A stretch of 64,000 nt of DNA from NCBI GenBank assembly GCA_907164885.2, contig OU015495.1:102252622-102316621 (forward strand), written 5' to 3'. Below the pieces are notes generated by a model. It saw nothing but the letters and a program-made list of their open reading frames with translations, had not been told where the DNA came from and did no database searches. The stretch comes from Dolomedes plantarius. Its lineage: Eukaryota > Arthropoda > Arachnida > Araneae > Dolomedidae. Positions 25,032-40,235 of this stretch are shown here, one piece after another (within the stretch, counting starts at the first letter, position 1; the number at the start of each line of letters is the position of its first letter). The position numbers and the translations under genes are program-made.

Positions 25032-25305
25032 CTAAAATTCTGTATAATTGCATATAATTATTGCTATTTATAATTATTATGCTATGTATAGTTATTGTTT
25101 ATATAATTAAAAATTATAAATAATACTAAATTAGCGGTCACCTGTTAGATCATCTACGGTTAATCATTTATGATAAATTCAAGATAACTTAAATATTGCC
25201 CCGAAATGAAGCCTGTGTTCATAATTCGAAACTCATAATTAAATGTTCCTAAACATTTTGAGAAGTAGCTTTAATTTATTCACTACAGAATGCTTTTGAT
25301 GAAAA

Positions 25306-25640
25306 CATATTTCAATAATTTTCATTTCTTCAAAAAAACTTTAAAAATTTTCCTTTATTTCTTCTTGGCTTAAAGCCACAGATAACAACATTAGAGTAAC
25401 CGCCCTATTTCTCTAAACATAAAATAAATTTTCCCGTAAACAAGATTCATCTTTGCGTCTACAGATGACAGCAATGGAATTAAAAATGAACCCGACATCT
25501 TTTTTCTTAACGCGTTCGTGAGTAGCGTGTGGTTCATAACGGGCAGTTATATTTGCTCTCCAAAAATTAAGAAATATGAACAGTTAATACATTAACGATG
25601 AATAATACCGCACAATATTATTAAAATACCAATAACTTAG
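25306..25640. other. AT-rich unassigned sequence
   Basis: No feature recognised. Confidence 0.5.
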
Positions 25641-25669
25641 AAACTGTTGAGCTTATTTTAAAGAAACTT

Positions 25670-26143
<474 letters not shown>

Positions 26144-26269
26144 TATTAAAAACTAGTAATTTCTTAATTCAACAATCTTAACATTTAAAAACTATTAATT
26201 CCTCACTTTACTATTCCAAATTACAAACCCTTTTTTAAAAACCGTTGAGCTTATTTTAAAGAAACTTCT

Positions 26270-26700
<431 letters not shown>

Positions 26701-26799
26701 TTAAAAACTAGTAATTTCTTAATTCAACAATCTTAACATTTAAAAACTATTAATTCCTCACTTTACTATTCCAAATTACAAACCCTTTTTTAATTCCTT

Positions 26800-27540
<741 letters not shown>

Positions 27541-28554
27541 CAGATATAGAATAGTAATTTTTTTATAAATTCCGATTTAGTTCCTTGCCCCATAGCAAAA
27601 ATAAGCTGAACGATAGATATTTATTAAAAAAATATATTGCGTTGTAATATATATTTAATACAAGAACAAGCTAGCATAGGTAGAGAAAATTGCTTTTTAA
27701 TTTGTTACGAAAAAAAAAACTATACCGGAAAGATATTCAGTACAATTTCAGTTTCATAAATTTATATATTTCATCAGAGGGACGTCAGTACCATAAAAAT
27801 ATCACACGATATTACATTTTACCTTGTTTTATTACAGAGTAATCTGCTATATGAAAGATAAAAAAAGAGGATTGTCATACATTTGGACGGAATTGATTCT
27901 GTCTTTCTTAAACTTTCTTACAGTCCGTTGTCCGTCAGACATATTTTTACAATTGTTATAACGTATTTTTCCATTCCTTAATGATCATTTGTCTGATATA
28001 CATTTTATATTTTTTTATACGGAATCAATAGAAATTTTCACTATTGCATTTTTTATATAAAAAATGTTATGCGATGCAAAATTATTATTTTTTTTTACCT
28101 TCTCTAATATATTTTGTTAAAAAAGGGTATACCTTTGCAAGTTTTTGCATGAAATAACACTTTTACTTATTCTTTTACGGGAAAATTCAGTTTCACTGAA
28201 ATCGGTATAATACCACACTTTTGAACTCGTATCTTTTTCAGTGAAACTTTGTTGATAAACATAAAACCTGAATGTGACGTTTATATTATTAATTTTTAAA
28301 TTTTTAACTTTCGGGTGTGATGATCTACTGATTTAAATGAGATATTAATAATGCTTGATATGATATTAAAGAGATGATAATAATATATTCCGTCTTTCGT
28401 GTTTACCTACTTTGTTGGTGAATTAAAAGAAATCATGCAAAGTAAATATAGTGAAAAGTTCATGATTTTCGTCGAATCAGTTAACCTGGGCTCGATACAA
28501 AATAATATTAGATTGCATACTGCATACCTTTATGTAGCAGATATATTTATTTCC
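27541..28554. other. AT-rich unassigned sequence
   Basis: Contains an inverted pair AGTTTCACTGAA / TTCAGTGAAACT (about 28189-28246) with a loop of about 35 nt. No gene recognised. Confidence 0.5.
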
Positions 28555-29200
28555 GATGATAGGACATCTTATCTGTCCATATAATACACTGATAAATTTT
28601 TCTATTATTAAATACAGCTTAAACAGAGCTAAATAGCAACATTATGTAAAAATGCAGTGCACTTTATATAACTAGAGACATATTTAAACAAGTTTCTTAA
28701 AATAGGCTCTCAATATAGTTATTGGTATGGTTTCTTAATATAGTTATTGGTATTTTAATCAAATTTTGCGGTATTATTAATCGTTACCATATTAATATGT
28801 CTGTTATTAAATACAGCTTGAACAGAGCTAAATCGCAACATTTTTTTTAATAATGCAGTGCGCCTGATACAAGTAGAGGTAGAATTAAATAAGTTTCTTT
28901 AAAATACGCTCAACGGTATCTAAGTTATTGGTATTTTAATCATATTTTGAGGTATTATTCATCATTAACATATTAACTGTTCATGGTTTTTTCTCTTTAT
29001 GGACAGTAAAAATAATTGTTCGTCATGAACCACACGTTTCTCCTGAAAATAGATACATTTCTTTACGGTGATAAGGCATCTTATCTATCCATATAACTGA
29101 CTCATTATTGTGTCTGTTATTAAATACAGCTTAAACAGAGCTAATTATCATATTTTTTGTGACAATTCAGTGCGCCAGATAAAACCAGTTGCAACTTACT
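28555..29200. repeat. local duplications sharing TTATTAAATACAGCTT
   Basis: The block TTATTAAATACAGCTTRAAC followed by AGAGCTAA and a GCAGTGCRC-type word begins at about 28605, 28804 and 29118. The preceding block GATRRGRCATCTTATCT(A/G)TCC is also repeated, at about 28556 and 29072. So a unit of about 515 bp was duplicated and an internal part of about 200 bp was duplicated again. No coding signal. Confidence 0.75.
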
Positions 29201-29533
29201 TTATATATGAAGTAATTTAAAAAAAAAATTGATTTAAAGAATTAAATTTTTGAAAACGTGATCTCTGCACTTAAAGATCTATTATAAGATGAAGAAAATA
29301 TTCTAGAAATACACACTTGCTAATCTGTGATCAGAAAATACCCCATAGCAGAAAAATACCCCATAGCTTAGCGTGCCAACTCAAGATCAATGTCAACTGA
29401 TGAACCGCTTAAGCTTGAAGCTCTCGGACGGGTGGGTGGTTTCCCAGATGTATCTTGGCCGTTTGTCGAATGAATGAAATATATTCATATTGCAGAAATA
29501 TCAGTAGAAAAATTAAGTAAAAATATCTATGCA
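29201..29533. other. unassigned sequence
   Basis: Contains a small GC-richer patch (about 29395-29465); nothing recognised. Confidence 0.45.
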
Positions 29534-29589
29534 TTCCATTATTAGGAATCATTGGTCTGAAAAAGGACCACTGATACGTAATAATGGAA
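29534..29589. repeat. hairpin, 24-nt arms with 8-nt loop
   Basis: The arms 29534-29557 and 29566-29589 pair at 21 of 24 positions (TTCCATTATTA ... TAATAATGGAA outermost, ATTGGTC / GACCACT at the loop). The loop is TGAAAAAG. The size and scattered mismatches resemble a short pre-miRNA stem. A palindromic transposon remnant is the main alternative. Confidence 0.75.
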
Positions 29590-30237
29590 GGATTATGTGA
29601 GGAATCGAAATACTGAAGTAAGACATCCTCTCATCTCCGTTTATTTGGGAGAATGCCGGCCCGAATAGGTAAACTCGGGTTCAATCTCGAGTTCTGACGG
29701 ACTATCGTTATACTATCTAATTTCACATGTATTTACTCAATGTATATTATACACCAGTATTTATATGCCTACACGCAAGTAATAGTTGCGTGTAAGTTCT
29801 GATGATCTTGTCTACTCAGCTGTAATAACTATATAACACGAAGTGGTAACCGTTTACATATGGTGAATTTCAACCCTTTTAATATGGCAAGAAGCGTGAC
29901 AAATTTCTAGACTAACTCATAAAAGGTATTTTTAATTGGAGCAATAAATCGAATTAAGATTAGTAGTTCTTAAAAATGTTAATGAGTTGCTCTTAATAAG
30001 TAACTCTACAATTGGTATTCACGTCTTAAAAAATTTTAATTCTTAAAGGATAGCCGTTGATTATAACCTGCAATAAATTGAGGTATGAAAAATAGTAAAG
30101 TATATAAATATAATGAAATAATTATAATGAGATAGTAAATAAATATAATTATGTGTGATAACTATATTCTCGTACTTTAAAAATTTTAAATAAATAAAAG
30201 TTAAATGTTGGCTACAATTTGCGCATAAGATATTTTA
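29590..30237. other. AT-rich unassigned sequence
   Basis: No feature recognised. Confidence 0.5.
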
Positions 30238-30431
30238 AAATGCTGAGTTAGTTTGGTTTAGAGAGCTACGGTCAATTTTTGTTACACTAGGGCTAATTCG
30301 ACGGAGACTACTGCTTAAAACCGATTCCAAACGTCTACAAACGTCCATGCCAAGAGTGGGACTCGAACTCACAGACTCTGGTACAGATCGCCAGCGCCCT
30401 AGCCATTGGGCCATCGTCCAAATGCTGAGTT
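30238..30431 (-). mobile_element. tRNA-derived SINE family A with 12-bp target duplications
   Basis: The body is 30250-30419 on the minus strand. The tRNA-like head reads GGCCCAATGGCTAGGGCGCT (A-box region), then GAGTTCGAGTCCC (B box). The tail contains CTAATTAGC-like CGAATTAGCCCT and ends in a CAAAC-like run. The direct repeat AAATGCTGAGTT lies at 30238-30249 and 30420-30431, an exact 12-bp target-site duplication. The head suggests a class II (Ser/Leu-like) tRNA ancestor, which is inferred. Confidence 0.95.
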
Positions 30432-33400
30432 GGAACCCTCTCTGTTTCTTTTATAGAATCAAAATATCAGTAGTATGATAAACCATTTGATGTTTTAGTT
30501 CAAGAATGCAATTTTCATGAATGAAATGCAGAATGAATTTTCATCAAAATACCTTAAAATTAAATTCACTGTATGAAATTCTTAAACAGTTTTAAAAAGT
30601 TCCTTTTTTAATTCCTAAAGAAACACCTCTTTCTCATTTTTCTGTGTACATCTCTTTATTTTTTTTTCATTTTAATAAATTTTACTAAAATTTTGTCAAA
30701 TTATACATTTATAAATCTTAAATGTGTGATTATACCATTGGCATATTTATTTCGTTTTGTTAAATATTGTCTCCTGCAATTTTTGCGCATTAAATATATC
30801 AGTCAGTTTGGGTTTCTATATTAATTATTTTGGGAGGTATTGCCTTATTTTTTTGTTATTAACAACTTTTATTTAAGTAATCCTTCCTTCAGCCGCTTTT
30901 TCAACCCTTTCGCAAAGTCTGACTTCCCTCTTATTGCGGAGGGAAATACCAATTGGGTTATGGGCAAATTAGGAGTGGCTGTTCAATATGTTTCTTGAGG
31001 ATACGAGGTAGTAATTCCAAAATAATTGTTCTTCTATCATAAATGAAGCGAGTTGTGACCTATGGTTAACAATCCTGCGATTGACGCCTCGGAATAAACC
31101 AAATCGATTAAGGCAATACGAACTTCATTAAGTTAAATACTTGCTTGGATTAAGATCATAAATCGGGATGTGTCTTCTTTGACTATATCAGTATATTTTA
31201 CCACGTTTTAAGGCATAATACCGTAAACTCATATCAATTTTTTTTCTTTTAAATTACTTTGGATTAGCTAAAAACGTGTTTTACTTTCACATCTCAACCT
31301 TGATAAGATAGAATAGTTAGGTTAGTTTGTTTAAGACAGAATAATTGAATTTCCATCATATTACATAATAATTCACTAGAAAATATGATTATTTCTTTGT
31401 GTATTAGATAAGTTTTCAAAACAGTAAATGAACTGAAGAATATTACAATGAAGGGGAATTTTTATAGAACGTAAAGACTAAATCATCGGTTATTATCTGT
31501 AAAAAAGTTTCACAGAGAATAATCTAGATATGTTGCTATAAACAGGAAATTGAAACGATACTTAAAGTTGTAAGTGACCGTGGAAAATTAATCATAAATG
31601 AATGAAGAGAATATAAGATTTCCATTCATGATGGTTGATAACTGAAGAAATATTAATCTGAATTTGTGCACTAAAGTATTTTTTATGAAGGTTATTTTGT
31701 TCTCTTAAGAATTTTTATTATTTTTCTCCATACATTGTTCTATTGAAGCTGAGCATTCGCATATCAACATGGTCACATGTCACACTGCAAACTCACATGT
31801 TTAGCACTGAAATATTTTGGCAACATACATTGACTATAAATTTTTACAGATAGTTTATATTTCTCATCACTGAATTTCAAACTTGTAACATCTCAATAGC
31901 CTCCATAAAAACAAAGTTATTCTTACATTGTTCAGAATGGAAAAAATATTATGTCATTTTATATCATATTAAAAAAACTCTATTTGCGTATGCAGTCTAT
32001 TATATATTTTTTGATTAATTACCTTTGTAAAGTCTATAACTACAATTACTTCTAGAAGTAAACGTGATTAAAAAAATTTTAGGAATATGATTTAGACATT
32101 TATGAGATTTTAGGGCACACACTACGTGATCTGACATCTTTTAAAAACATCGGAAAGGCACATTTATAATGAGTGTCAAGTAGAGGTATACTTGAAATTT
32201 TGTTTCACAAGAATGTATCAAATTCTCTCTACAACAATTATCCTATCTGTGTCAACTTTTCCTATGCATTAATATTATGAAAAATTTGATTATGTGTCAC
32301 AGTAGTTAACCAGCTTAAAACAATATCATGTTTATTCCTGATTTTAATTCAGCTTCGACTCAACATAGTTAATTTATAAAATACTTTTCGATTTTTTTTA
32401 AACTCATGTCATTATTAATTAACTTCAACAGAACTTCAAATGTATGAGTTGTTGACACTTATATTACAACACTCGACCTTTTTGGGCGAAGTTAATTTAA
32501 TCAAGTGAAAAACATAATTTTTAAATAAATAATGCCAAAAATAGTCAATAATGTAATGAAATAAAAGTTTTATCAATATTTAGATTACCATTAAAAATTC
32601 ATTTAAGTTAAAAATTCATTGTAAAAATTCAGGATTTTTTAAAGTAGTAAATCAGCCCACTATTATACTATGCATACGCGGTTATTCCTTTTAATATTCA
32701 ATTGGTTATAAATTCAGTAAAATTAAATATGATGCGTACAATTAAAATAAATTGGAATCAAAAGAAATTATATAAATTAATAGTAGAAATTCAACTGCTA
32801 ATTTGTATGTCATTTATTTATGGTTTTAACAAATATGATCTTCTTCCATTGTATCTTTTGTTACAACTTATTCAGATAATATTTTAATTCAATGAGATTG
32901 TTTCTACATTGTTATAAGTTGTGTTTTCAACGTACATTGAAATTATACTTATGTTGGAAGCTCTACTATTTTTCTGCACCTCAGGATACCGCCGTATAAT
33001 GCAATTAACTAATGGAGAAATTTTATATATATTTAACTAATTGACTTCGACTGATTGTACTACGCTCTAAAGAATGAAAAGGGCATTTTAATTTTTCACA
33101 ATACCTCGAATTCAACAGTAAATTAAAACAAAAAGAAAAACTACTTAACCATTTTTTTTTTACAATTTCCATGATCGTCAGTGCGTAACTTTTTTCTCTT
33201 AAAAATATTTGTCCCATTATGAAGAAAAAATATTTATTACCAAAGCAAGTTAAAAAAGAGGGCTTTAAAAAATTCTAATTATTCATAATGTGTATTCCCA
33301 ATAATTATATTTCTACCTAATGAATCGAAGATGACTATTAAATGAGCCCGAGCTTCAGAGTAGATAATTCTAACATAATAATTTTATTTCATTAGAATTC

Positions 33401-34496
33401 ACTACTTATCTTTAAGTTGGTATCATCAGACAAATGGATATTAGAGAGATTTCATCATTTTATTTAATGGCAGAAACATATTAATTTAATTAATTATGAA
33501 TTTTCCCTTCGCTGGCTCTATATCAGCCCATTTTCCCGCATTTCATTTAATATACGTCATTTTCCAGGACTACATATCTTAGTAAATATTTGGTTGAGGG
33601 TCGTTAAACACTTTTCCTGGTCTTTAAAACGGTTCACGAATGCATTTTTCAAAATTCACTCACTACATTTCATTCATTAAACTGGGGCGCAAATGTATTT
33701 TTATTTAACTATTTGTAACAGGCAAAATGGAGTTTGGAATTAAGTTCAATAATATTTTGAAGAAAAGGGGAACTTAAATAACTAAATTTTATTTTTTATT
33801 TTACGTATTAACTGCCAAAAATATTAAATGTAGGACTGGCGAAATACTGAACAATGTATCACATGCAAATATACTGCCTTGGACAAAATGTATGTTCTAT
33901 TTGGAAGGATTTTAGCTAAAAACAATCTGGTCATTCTTACCAAAATACACCTTTAAGTAAAACCTTAACCAATCATTAATTTTCTTGTGTTTGTTTCCAA
34001 ATGAAGCGTATTGTTTATACATTGATAACTGTATTTACTCCTTTATCTATGAAAAATGTTTTAACACAGTAAACCACGTCTCACAATTATGTAAAAATGT
34101 GAGAGAGCATTTTGTTTTATCTCTATGCATGTAAAAATGAACCATATTCATTTACATATATTTGATAAAACGTTTAAATTCATAAATAGACTTTGTTAAA
34201 ACACTATTCATCATTTACATATTTTCCAATTAATTTTTCAGGTGAAAATTTAATCAAAATATTGTTTACCAAAGATCATAAATAAAAAAAATATGTTACT
34301 TCTGTAATTAATGATCCAAAATTTTTAATAAGCACATTGTTCACTTTATATAAAACGATGTAGTATTTCAATAACTTTTCCTATTTTGAACTTTCTACAC
34401 GAAAAAATAATAAAAAATATTTGCGTATAAATTAAAAAACGATAACATTAACTTCCTTCTTTTAAATATTAGAAAACGATATAATTTTAAGGGATG

Positions 34497-34498
<2 letters not shown>
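30432..34498. other. AT-rich unassigned sequence
   Basis: Long AT-rich stretch with no repeat or coding feature I can support. A slightly less AT-rich patch lies at 30890-31120. Confidence 0.6.

Positions 34499-34534
<36 letters not shown>
34499..34534. repeat. (AT)n microsatellite
   Basis: Pure alternating AT, about 35 bp. Confidence 0.95.
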
Positions 34535-34538
<4 letters not shown>

Positions 34539-37500
34539 CGAAAACTTTTATGATTTTAATTCAATTGCTCTTAATATATTGAGTACATTTCACAAAGAGA
34601 GAAATCACCACGCTCCTACTATAAAGATAAAATATTATTCCAAAACAATATATATCGATTCTCAAAATGTAAGCTGGTTCAAGAAAAAAATGCATGTTTT
34701 GTTATCAATTTACCTGATACGTGTCTTATTCGAGAAAACTAGTTAAATAGAAGTACATTTTAAAATTTATTGAACAGTTACAATATATCCTGATTTGATA
34801 TGGTTGTACATAATTTGTATTACGTAGTTATAGACAACAATTTTGCCAAGCAATATACTATTTATTCAAGAAAAATATACTTAAAATCAATTTATCTATT
34901 TAAATGCTTTTACTTTAAATGCTTTTAATTTTTTTTCTTAATAAATTTCCATGCAATTTTGTTATTCTTAAATTTTACAAGTTTATAAACAATGTACTTT
35001 CATCATTATTTTCAGATTTCAGTAGCATTCCTAACGCTATCTGAATAGAGGCATTTCAAGATTCTTGAGAATGTTGTTGCAAAGATATATATAAACACCT
35101 GTATTTATAATAACTGTTTTAAATTAAAATGATGTCCTATTTTTAAATGTTTCGTACTTCTAGTTAAACCTTTAACTTGCATGTCATAAAATAATGATAT
35201 ATTATATTAGTTTATAAACTTTAAATAAACAATATGTTATTACGTCCATTATCTTGTCAACAATTAAGTTATCTGTTTCACACGTGATAAATTGTTAAAC
35301 AATCCAATTATTGGAAAATATGATAACAACTTTTATAGGAGTCTCTTAATAGAATTTCTGTAGCGCTGTTATCATATAATTAATTATATTAGTTAATTTA
35401 CTAGACGAAGGCTTTCAATTTCTGTCTGATTCTTGAAATCAACCCAATTAGAAAACTTAAAATATTTCATTTTTTGAAATAGGGTAAAAGTTTACAAAAT
35501 TTATTTAAACAAAAGATTTTATCTTTACAAATGAACAAAACTTAATGAAATGCAGATGTCTTAATGAATAGCTTAAAAGTGCATTCAAAATATATAATTT
35601 CCTTCTTAAATCAATTGAAACGACTTTATTGTCCTTCGTGCCCTTTACAACTCTCAATTACAGTTACTAGAGACATAAAGTTTGCCTATCTCTGCGCTAT
35701 TTCAAACGTTTAAATTCATAAGTAGAGGATACTTTTATTCTTGTATGAATTGAAATACAAAGTTCTGGAGGAATATAAAGGAACATGCATGTCAGCTGTT
35801 GAAATACAAATGTATGCTTTTATGTATATTATATAAAATGTATATTATAAATAATGTCCTTAATTCATTATTTTAAATTCGTTTGTTTATCTTATTGTTA
35901 AAAAAGTGGGAGTAGCAGAAACATTTTAACGTTTGTGAAAATACTTGGTGTAGATATATTCAAAGCAATTATTTTCGCCACCTACTAAACTTGTCAAAGT
36001 TTCAAAGTTCTAAGACAATGAAACTGATATAACTCTAAAAGCTTACTTTAAAAATCCTTTCATTACGATTTATTCAATAGATACTTACGTATAATATACA
36101 ATCATGGATTTCTTAACATTTTAATTAAAATCATGCCTATACCTCACATTCAAGATGTTACTTAGACGATACTTTTGACTAGTTTCTTCGTATAGTGGTA
36201 AATAAGTTTAATATGTAATTCTTTAATGATTGATAACAAAATAGTAATAAACCTAAATTTCCAGGATCTAGGTTTATAAAATGAAAACTTCATTTCTCTA
36301 GATATTTAGATACATTCATAGACAAAAGGATTTACTAAACGCATGATAACACAAAACAAAATTAAATAGGAAACATTCAATTGTGAATATATTTTTCTTC
36401 ATTAAGAATGAAGAGTAATGATCTACTGATATCTTCTTTTAAAACTTTTAATATAAAAAAGAAGTTTATTTCCTATATTATCTCAACAGTACCTTATGTG
36501 CTACTTTATAGAACGTGCCAAATAAAGATATGCTGATGTAAGATATCATGATTATGATGACGAAATATATGATTAAATTATATGGAATATTTTTCAACTA
36601 TAATAAATTATACAAATCACATTTTAAACATTGTTACTTTTAGGCAAATTATTTTAAAATAATTTCATTTAACTTTAATGAATTTAATTTTAAGATGTCG
36701 ACTTAAGCCGTTGTTAAATAGAGCTAAATTATTAAATATAATTCTAGGTCAAAATTTAGATTTATAACTCGTTAAACTAAATGTATAAAAATAAATTAAA
36801 ATATATGAAGGGGATATTATCAAATTATTTCCTGATGCTTAAATTATTTTTATCATTTTATTCATTGCCAAAATACGTTTTTTTCCCCATTACTTTTCAG
36901 AAAACAAAGTCTTTGATACAAGAGCCTTAAATTTATATTTAAAAATGTTTATCACAATTTGAATTTCGCATACTTATTTGAATGTGCTTATAATTTGATA
37001 TCAGGATTTCATATATAACAGTTTCCTATAGATCTTTATGTACAGGAAGAATAGTCACTTAAATCATTTTCGGTTATTACATCTACATTTTCAAACTTAA
37101 TATGAATTTATTGAATGATCAAAGCAATGTTTGTAAAAATTTCAGACTCACTGCAATATATAAAATTTATAGGTTAAAATTATCAGTAAGACAAAATGTG
37201 CATTTGTTCATATGTGTCAATAAAATATATCAACGCGATGAGGATAATCTAACTTCGAAAACGCGACTGAATATATGTATTTTTATTTTCTATAATAATA
37301 AATGTTGAATTGCTGAGACATCTTTCACTTATTTGCGATGAAAATAAATAAAAGTACATGCAACTTTCAGAGTTTGGGTTTTAATACATTGTCTAAAATG
37401 TATAAAACAATCTTATAACACAAATATGATTTTATGAAACTTTTATTTCCCGCGAGCTTTTGCATGCTATTATTAGTAATTTTAATACATAGTGAGGTTA

Positions 37501-39689
37501 CGTTTTGAGATTTTTATGAATTATTAATTTTTATTAATATCTCATAAATTATTCAAATAGGTAAATGGAAATCATGTAGATAATACTCTGACAAAATTTT
37601 GCACTTGGCCCCGTATCAAAAAGTCCTCAACTCTCTTTTATGGAGAAGTTCATGACATCGCACTTTAATGTTACAGTATTTTTTCTCTTTTTTAACTTTC
37701 CTGATATTAAACATTGAATGTTTATTCATTATTTACAGTGTAAAATTAATACATATGCTTTAGCATCCTTATGAGGGATATCTATTTACTTATATGCTAT
37801 GTTTGAACACTTTTATTTCATGCAACAGTTGACAAACGTTACATCAGATTTTTTTGTTGAAAAAAAGCAACAAATAACTTATAGAAAGAGTTTTACAAAA
37901 GCTAGCTAACTGTAACAAATTTTATTGTTTAAAGTAAAGCTTTTTAAAACACAGAATTTTTTTTAAATATTGCCTTCTATTTTCTTTTATATAATGATGT
38001 AAAAATGTGTAACTTCAGATCTCATTATTTCATATTTTTAATCTAAATATTGAATAATCTCTGTTTATAATTTTACTGATAACTGTGGCATAATTTATTT
38101 TCTTCCAATACTTTAATTTTTTTTTTTTGTAACCAATAAATTTTCCTTAAATGCAAATAGTGATTAGGTCTAGATCTCCGGACAAATGTTTGATTGCAAA
38201 TTATATTCTGAGCTATAAGAATAATTAACCATGTTAGACGTAGAGACCTTAAATTTTCATTTAAACAATTTTCGTCCTTACTAGTAAAAATATTCAATGA
38301 GAAGTTCTATGCAAAATACATAACATTGCTGCGTGCAGCAGGCAGTAATTATCGGCCTCTGGTTAAAGCTTTATTGTGAACAAGATTAATGTTTCGAAGA
38401 ATCATTTGCAAATCATTAACGTATTATAAAATATAAGTTAACATTTTGTAGGCCCATGCGTGAGCAAACCAAAGTCAATTCAAGTTTAAAAAACTAATAT
38501 CAACAGAAACACGAAAACAAAAGTATCCGTCTATAAGAAAAAGCCTGAAAATGCTCAAAATGTCTTGGTGTTGTTAAACATTATTTGATAATTTTTTCAG
38601 TAAAAAAAATATTACATCCAATATTTGCCCAAGTTCATCCAAAATATATAAAAAATCAAATATATTACAAAAAAACCCTGAAGTTAATCTCAAATATATT
38701 TTTACCAATCTAAAGTCAATGGAAGATTAGTTTGGGGTAATCCTAGTTTTATTTTAAAAATCGCGTTTACATTTATTTGATAATAGGAGTTTCTTAATTT
38801 TCTTTCATCGATGCAATTTTTCTGAAATTAATACAGTTACTAATTTTTTATAAACTTTTTTTCGTTTCGACAGCAACATATGAAAATAAAAATAATTCCT
38901 GTGTAAGCGATAATACATATTTCTTCGAATACTAAAGAATTATTTATTCAACTCTTTCACGAAATATAACTGGCTTGCCGATCTATTTTCTTATTGCTTT
39001 CCTCTCCATTTAAAACTGGAAAATATACTTGTTTTTTTATGAATGGTAACTTTTCTTATAAAAATTATTCAATTTCTTCGTTCTTAAGTTACAAATTAAA
39101 TTTTTTTTTCTCTGTTAAGTTTATATTTAGAATCTTACGTTTAAAGTTAAGTTATTTTTTTTCAACATGTATTTCGTTATGGCATTTGTATGCCACTAAG
39201 TTAGCATATTAATAAAGGAAAATGTTGATTTAACTGAGTATTTTTCCTGACAATATTATTACAGGAATGAATTCAATAAGAAGTTTCCTGAGAGGAGAGA
39301 TGCTAGGAAAATCAAAATATTTTTCCTATATTTTAATAAGTTTGAAGAAATACATATTATTTATCAAAAGATATTTGGAATTTATTTCTCTACCAGTTGC
39401 CAATAGGTTCTACAAAGGATCTACTATGAAAAAGTTCTGTCCTTGTTCCCAGCTTCTCTGAGTAGAGTAAGAATTTTTTGTTAACTCCTTAGTAAAAATG
39501 AATCTCATAATCATAATTGGGATATTTAATTCGTAGCTTTAACAATAAAGCTATAGTTTGATATTAGAATTATTTATGCATTTGAAGCATAAATTGTTGG
39601 TTGCGCCTTACTAAGGATTTCAGTAACTTCTCCCTTGTGTAACTGTTGCGCATATCACAGTTGACAAGCTTCAACAAGTGCATCTCATG
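34535..39689. other. AT-rich unassigned sequence
   Basis: The longest featureless stretch of the window. Small open frames (for example 37102-37308, 38073-38297, 38994-39212) have random-looking K/N/I/F/Y composition and no domains. Confidence 0.6.
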
Positions 39690-40235
39690 CTATGGCGAAG
39701 CACCTGAACTGATACGAACCCTCGCCAGTACGCGTACTATCAAAATAAAAGCCGCTTACCGTTCGTGTATCGGACGGTGAGGCAGTGATGCTGGGGCGAC
39801 ACAGAGGGGGCCGTGGCCCCTTCAGTCGGGCTCGAGGGCTCCCTGTAGGGCCACCGATTCCCATGGTCCACGGGGTACTTCGCTTTCTTCACCAAAAATG
39901 ACTTCGGCATGGTGGCCGCATTAGGCTACGGCGAAACGCCCTCCTCCGCTGCGGAAGCCGCCCGGGGGTCTCGCGGCATTGCCGGGGCGCGAATCTTCGG
40001 ACTCAGGAATTTCGATGGAAGTGGCCCGTGGAGTAGCCTAGTGACGTGCGCAGATGTGAGGCGATCCAGGGGGGTGTGCGAGTGATAACCGCTCTCCGGA
40101 GAGAGGGGTAGAACGGGATGAGGGGAGTATCGGGGAAGGGGGAGGATAGGACTGTCCAGTGGCGCCCTCTGCGCTCAGGAATCCGTTAGTGCAGATAGAG
40201 GTGATGATGATGACACGAGAAGACAGTCTGACGTC
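39690..40235 (+). mobile_element. GC-rich island, possible retrotransposon fragment
   Basis: About 545 bp of strikingly GC- and CpG-rich DNA with abrupt edges in a very AT-rich context. One plus-strand frame stays open for 79 codons (39849-40085), containing FAFFTKNDFGMVAALGYGE and an Ala/Gly/Arg-rich continuation. The island ends in (GATGAT)-type repeats, GTGATGATGATGACA near 40201. A short trinucleotide tail is typical of some non-LTR retrotransposons such as RTE. The composition suggests inserted DNA; the identity is not recognised. A promoter-associated CpG island is the alternative. Confidence 0.4.

Larger units (their letters stand above)
23420..25305. repeat. diverged tandem duplication, second copy carrying insertions
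   Basis: Copy A (about 23420-23740) and copy B (about 23790-25305) share, in order, ATTAATATACATTATA, ATTGTAACCTAYGTATAA, ATACTAAATTAG-GTCACCTG, TGATRAATTCAAG and a TTTAATTT...CACNAYAGAATG block. Copy B is longer because a Helitron (23911-24740), a SINE (about 24766-25031) and some extra AT-rich sequence lie between its halves. Copy A shows the uninterrupted order. Confidence 0.75.
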
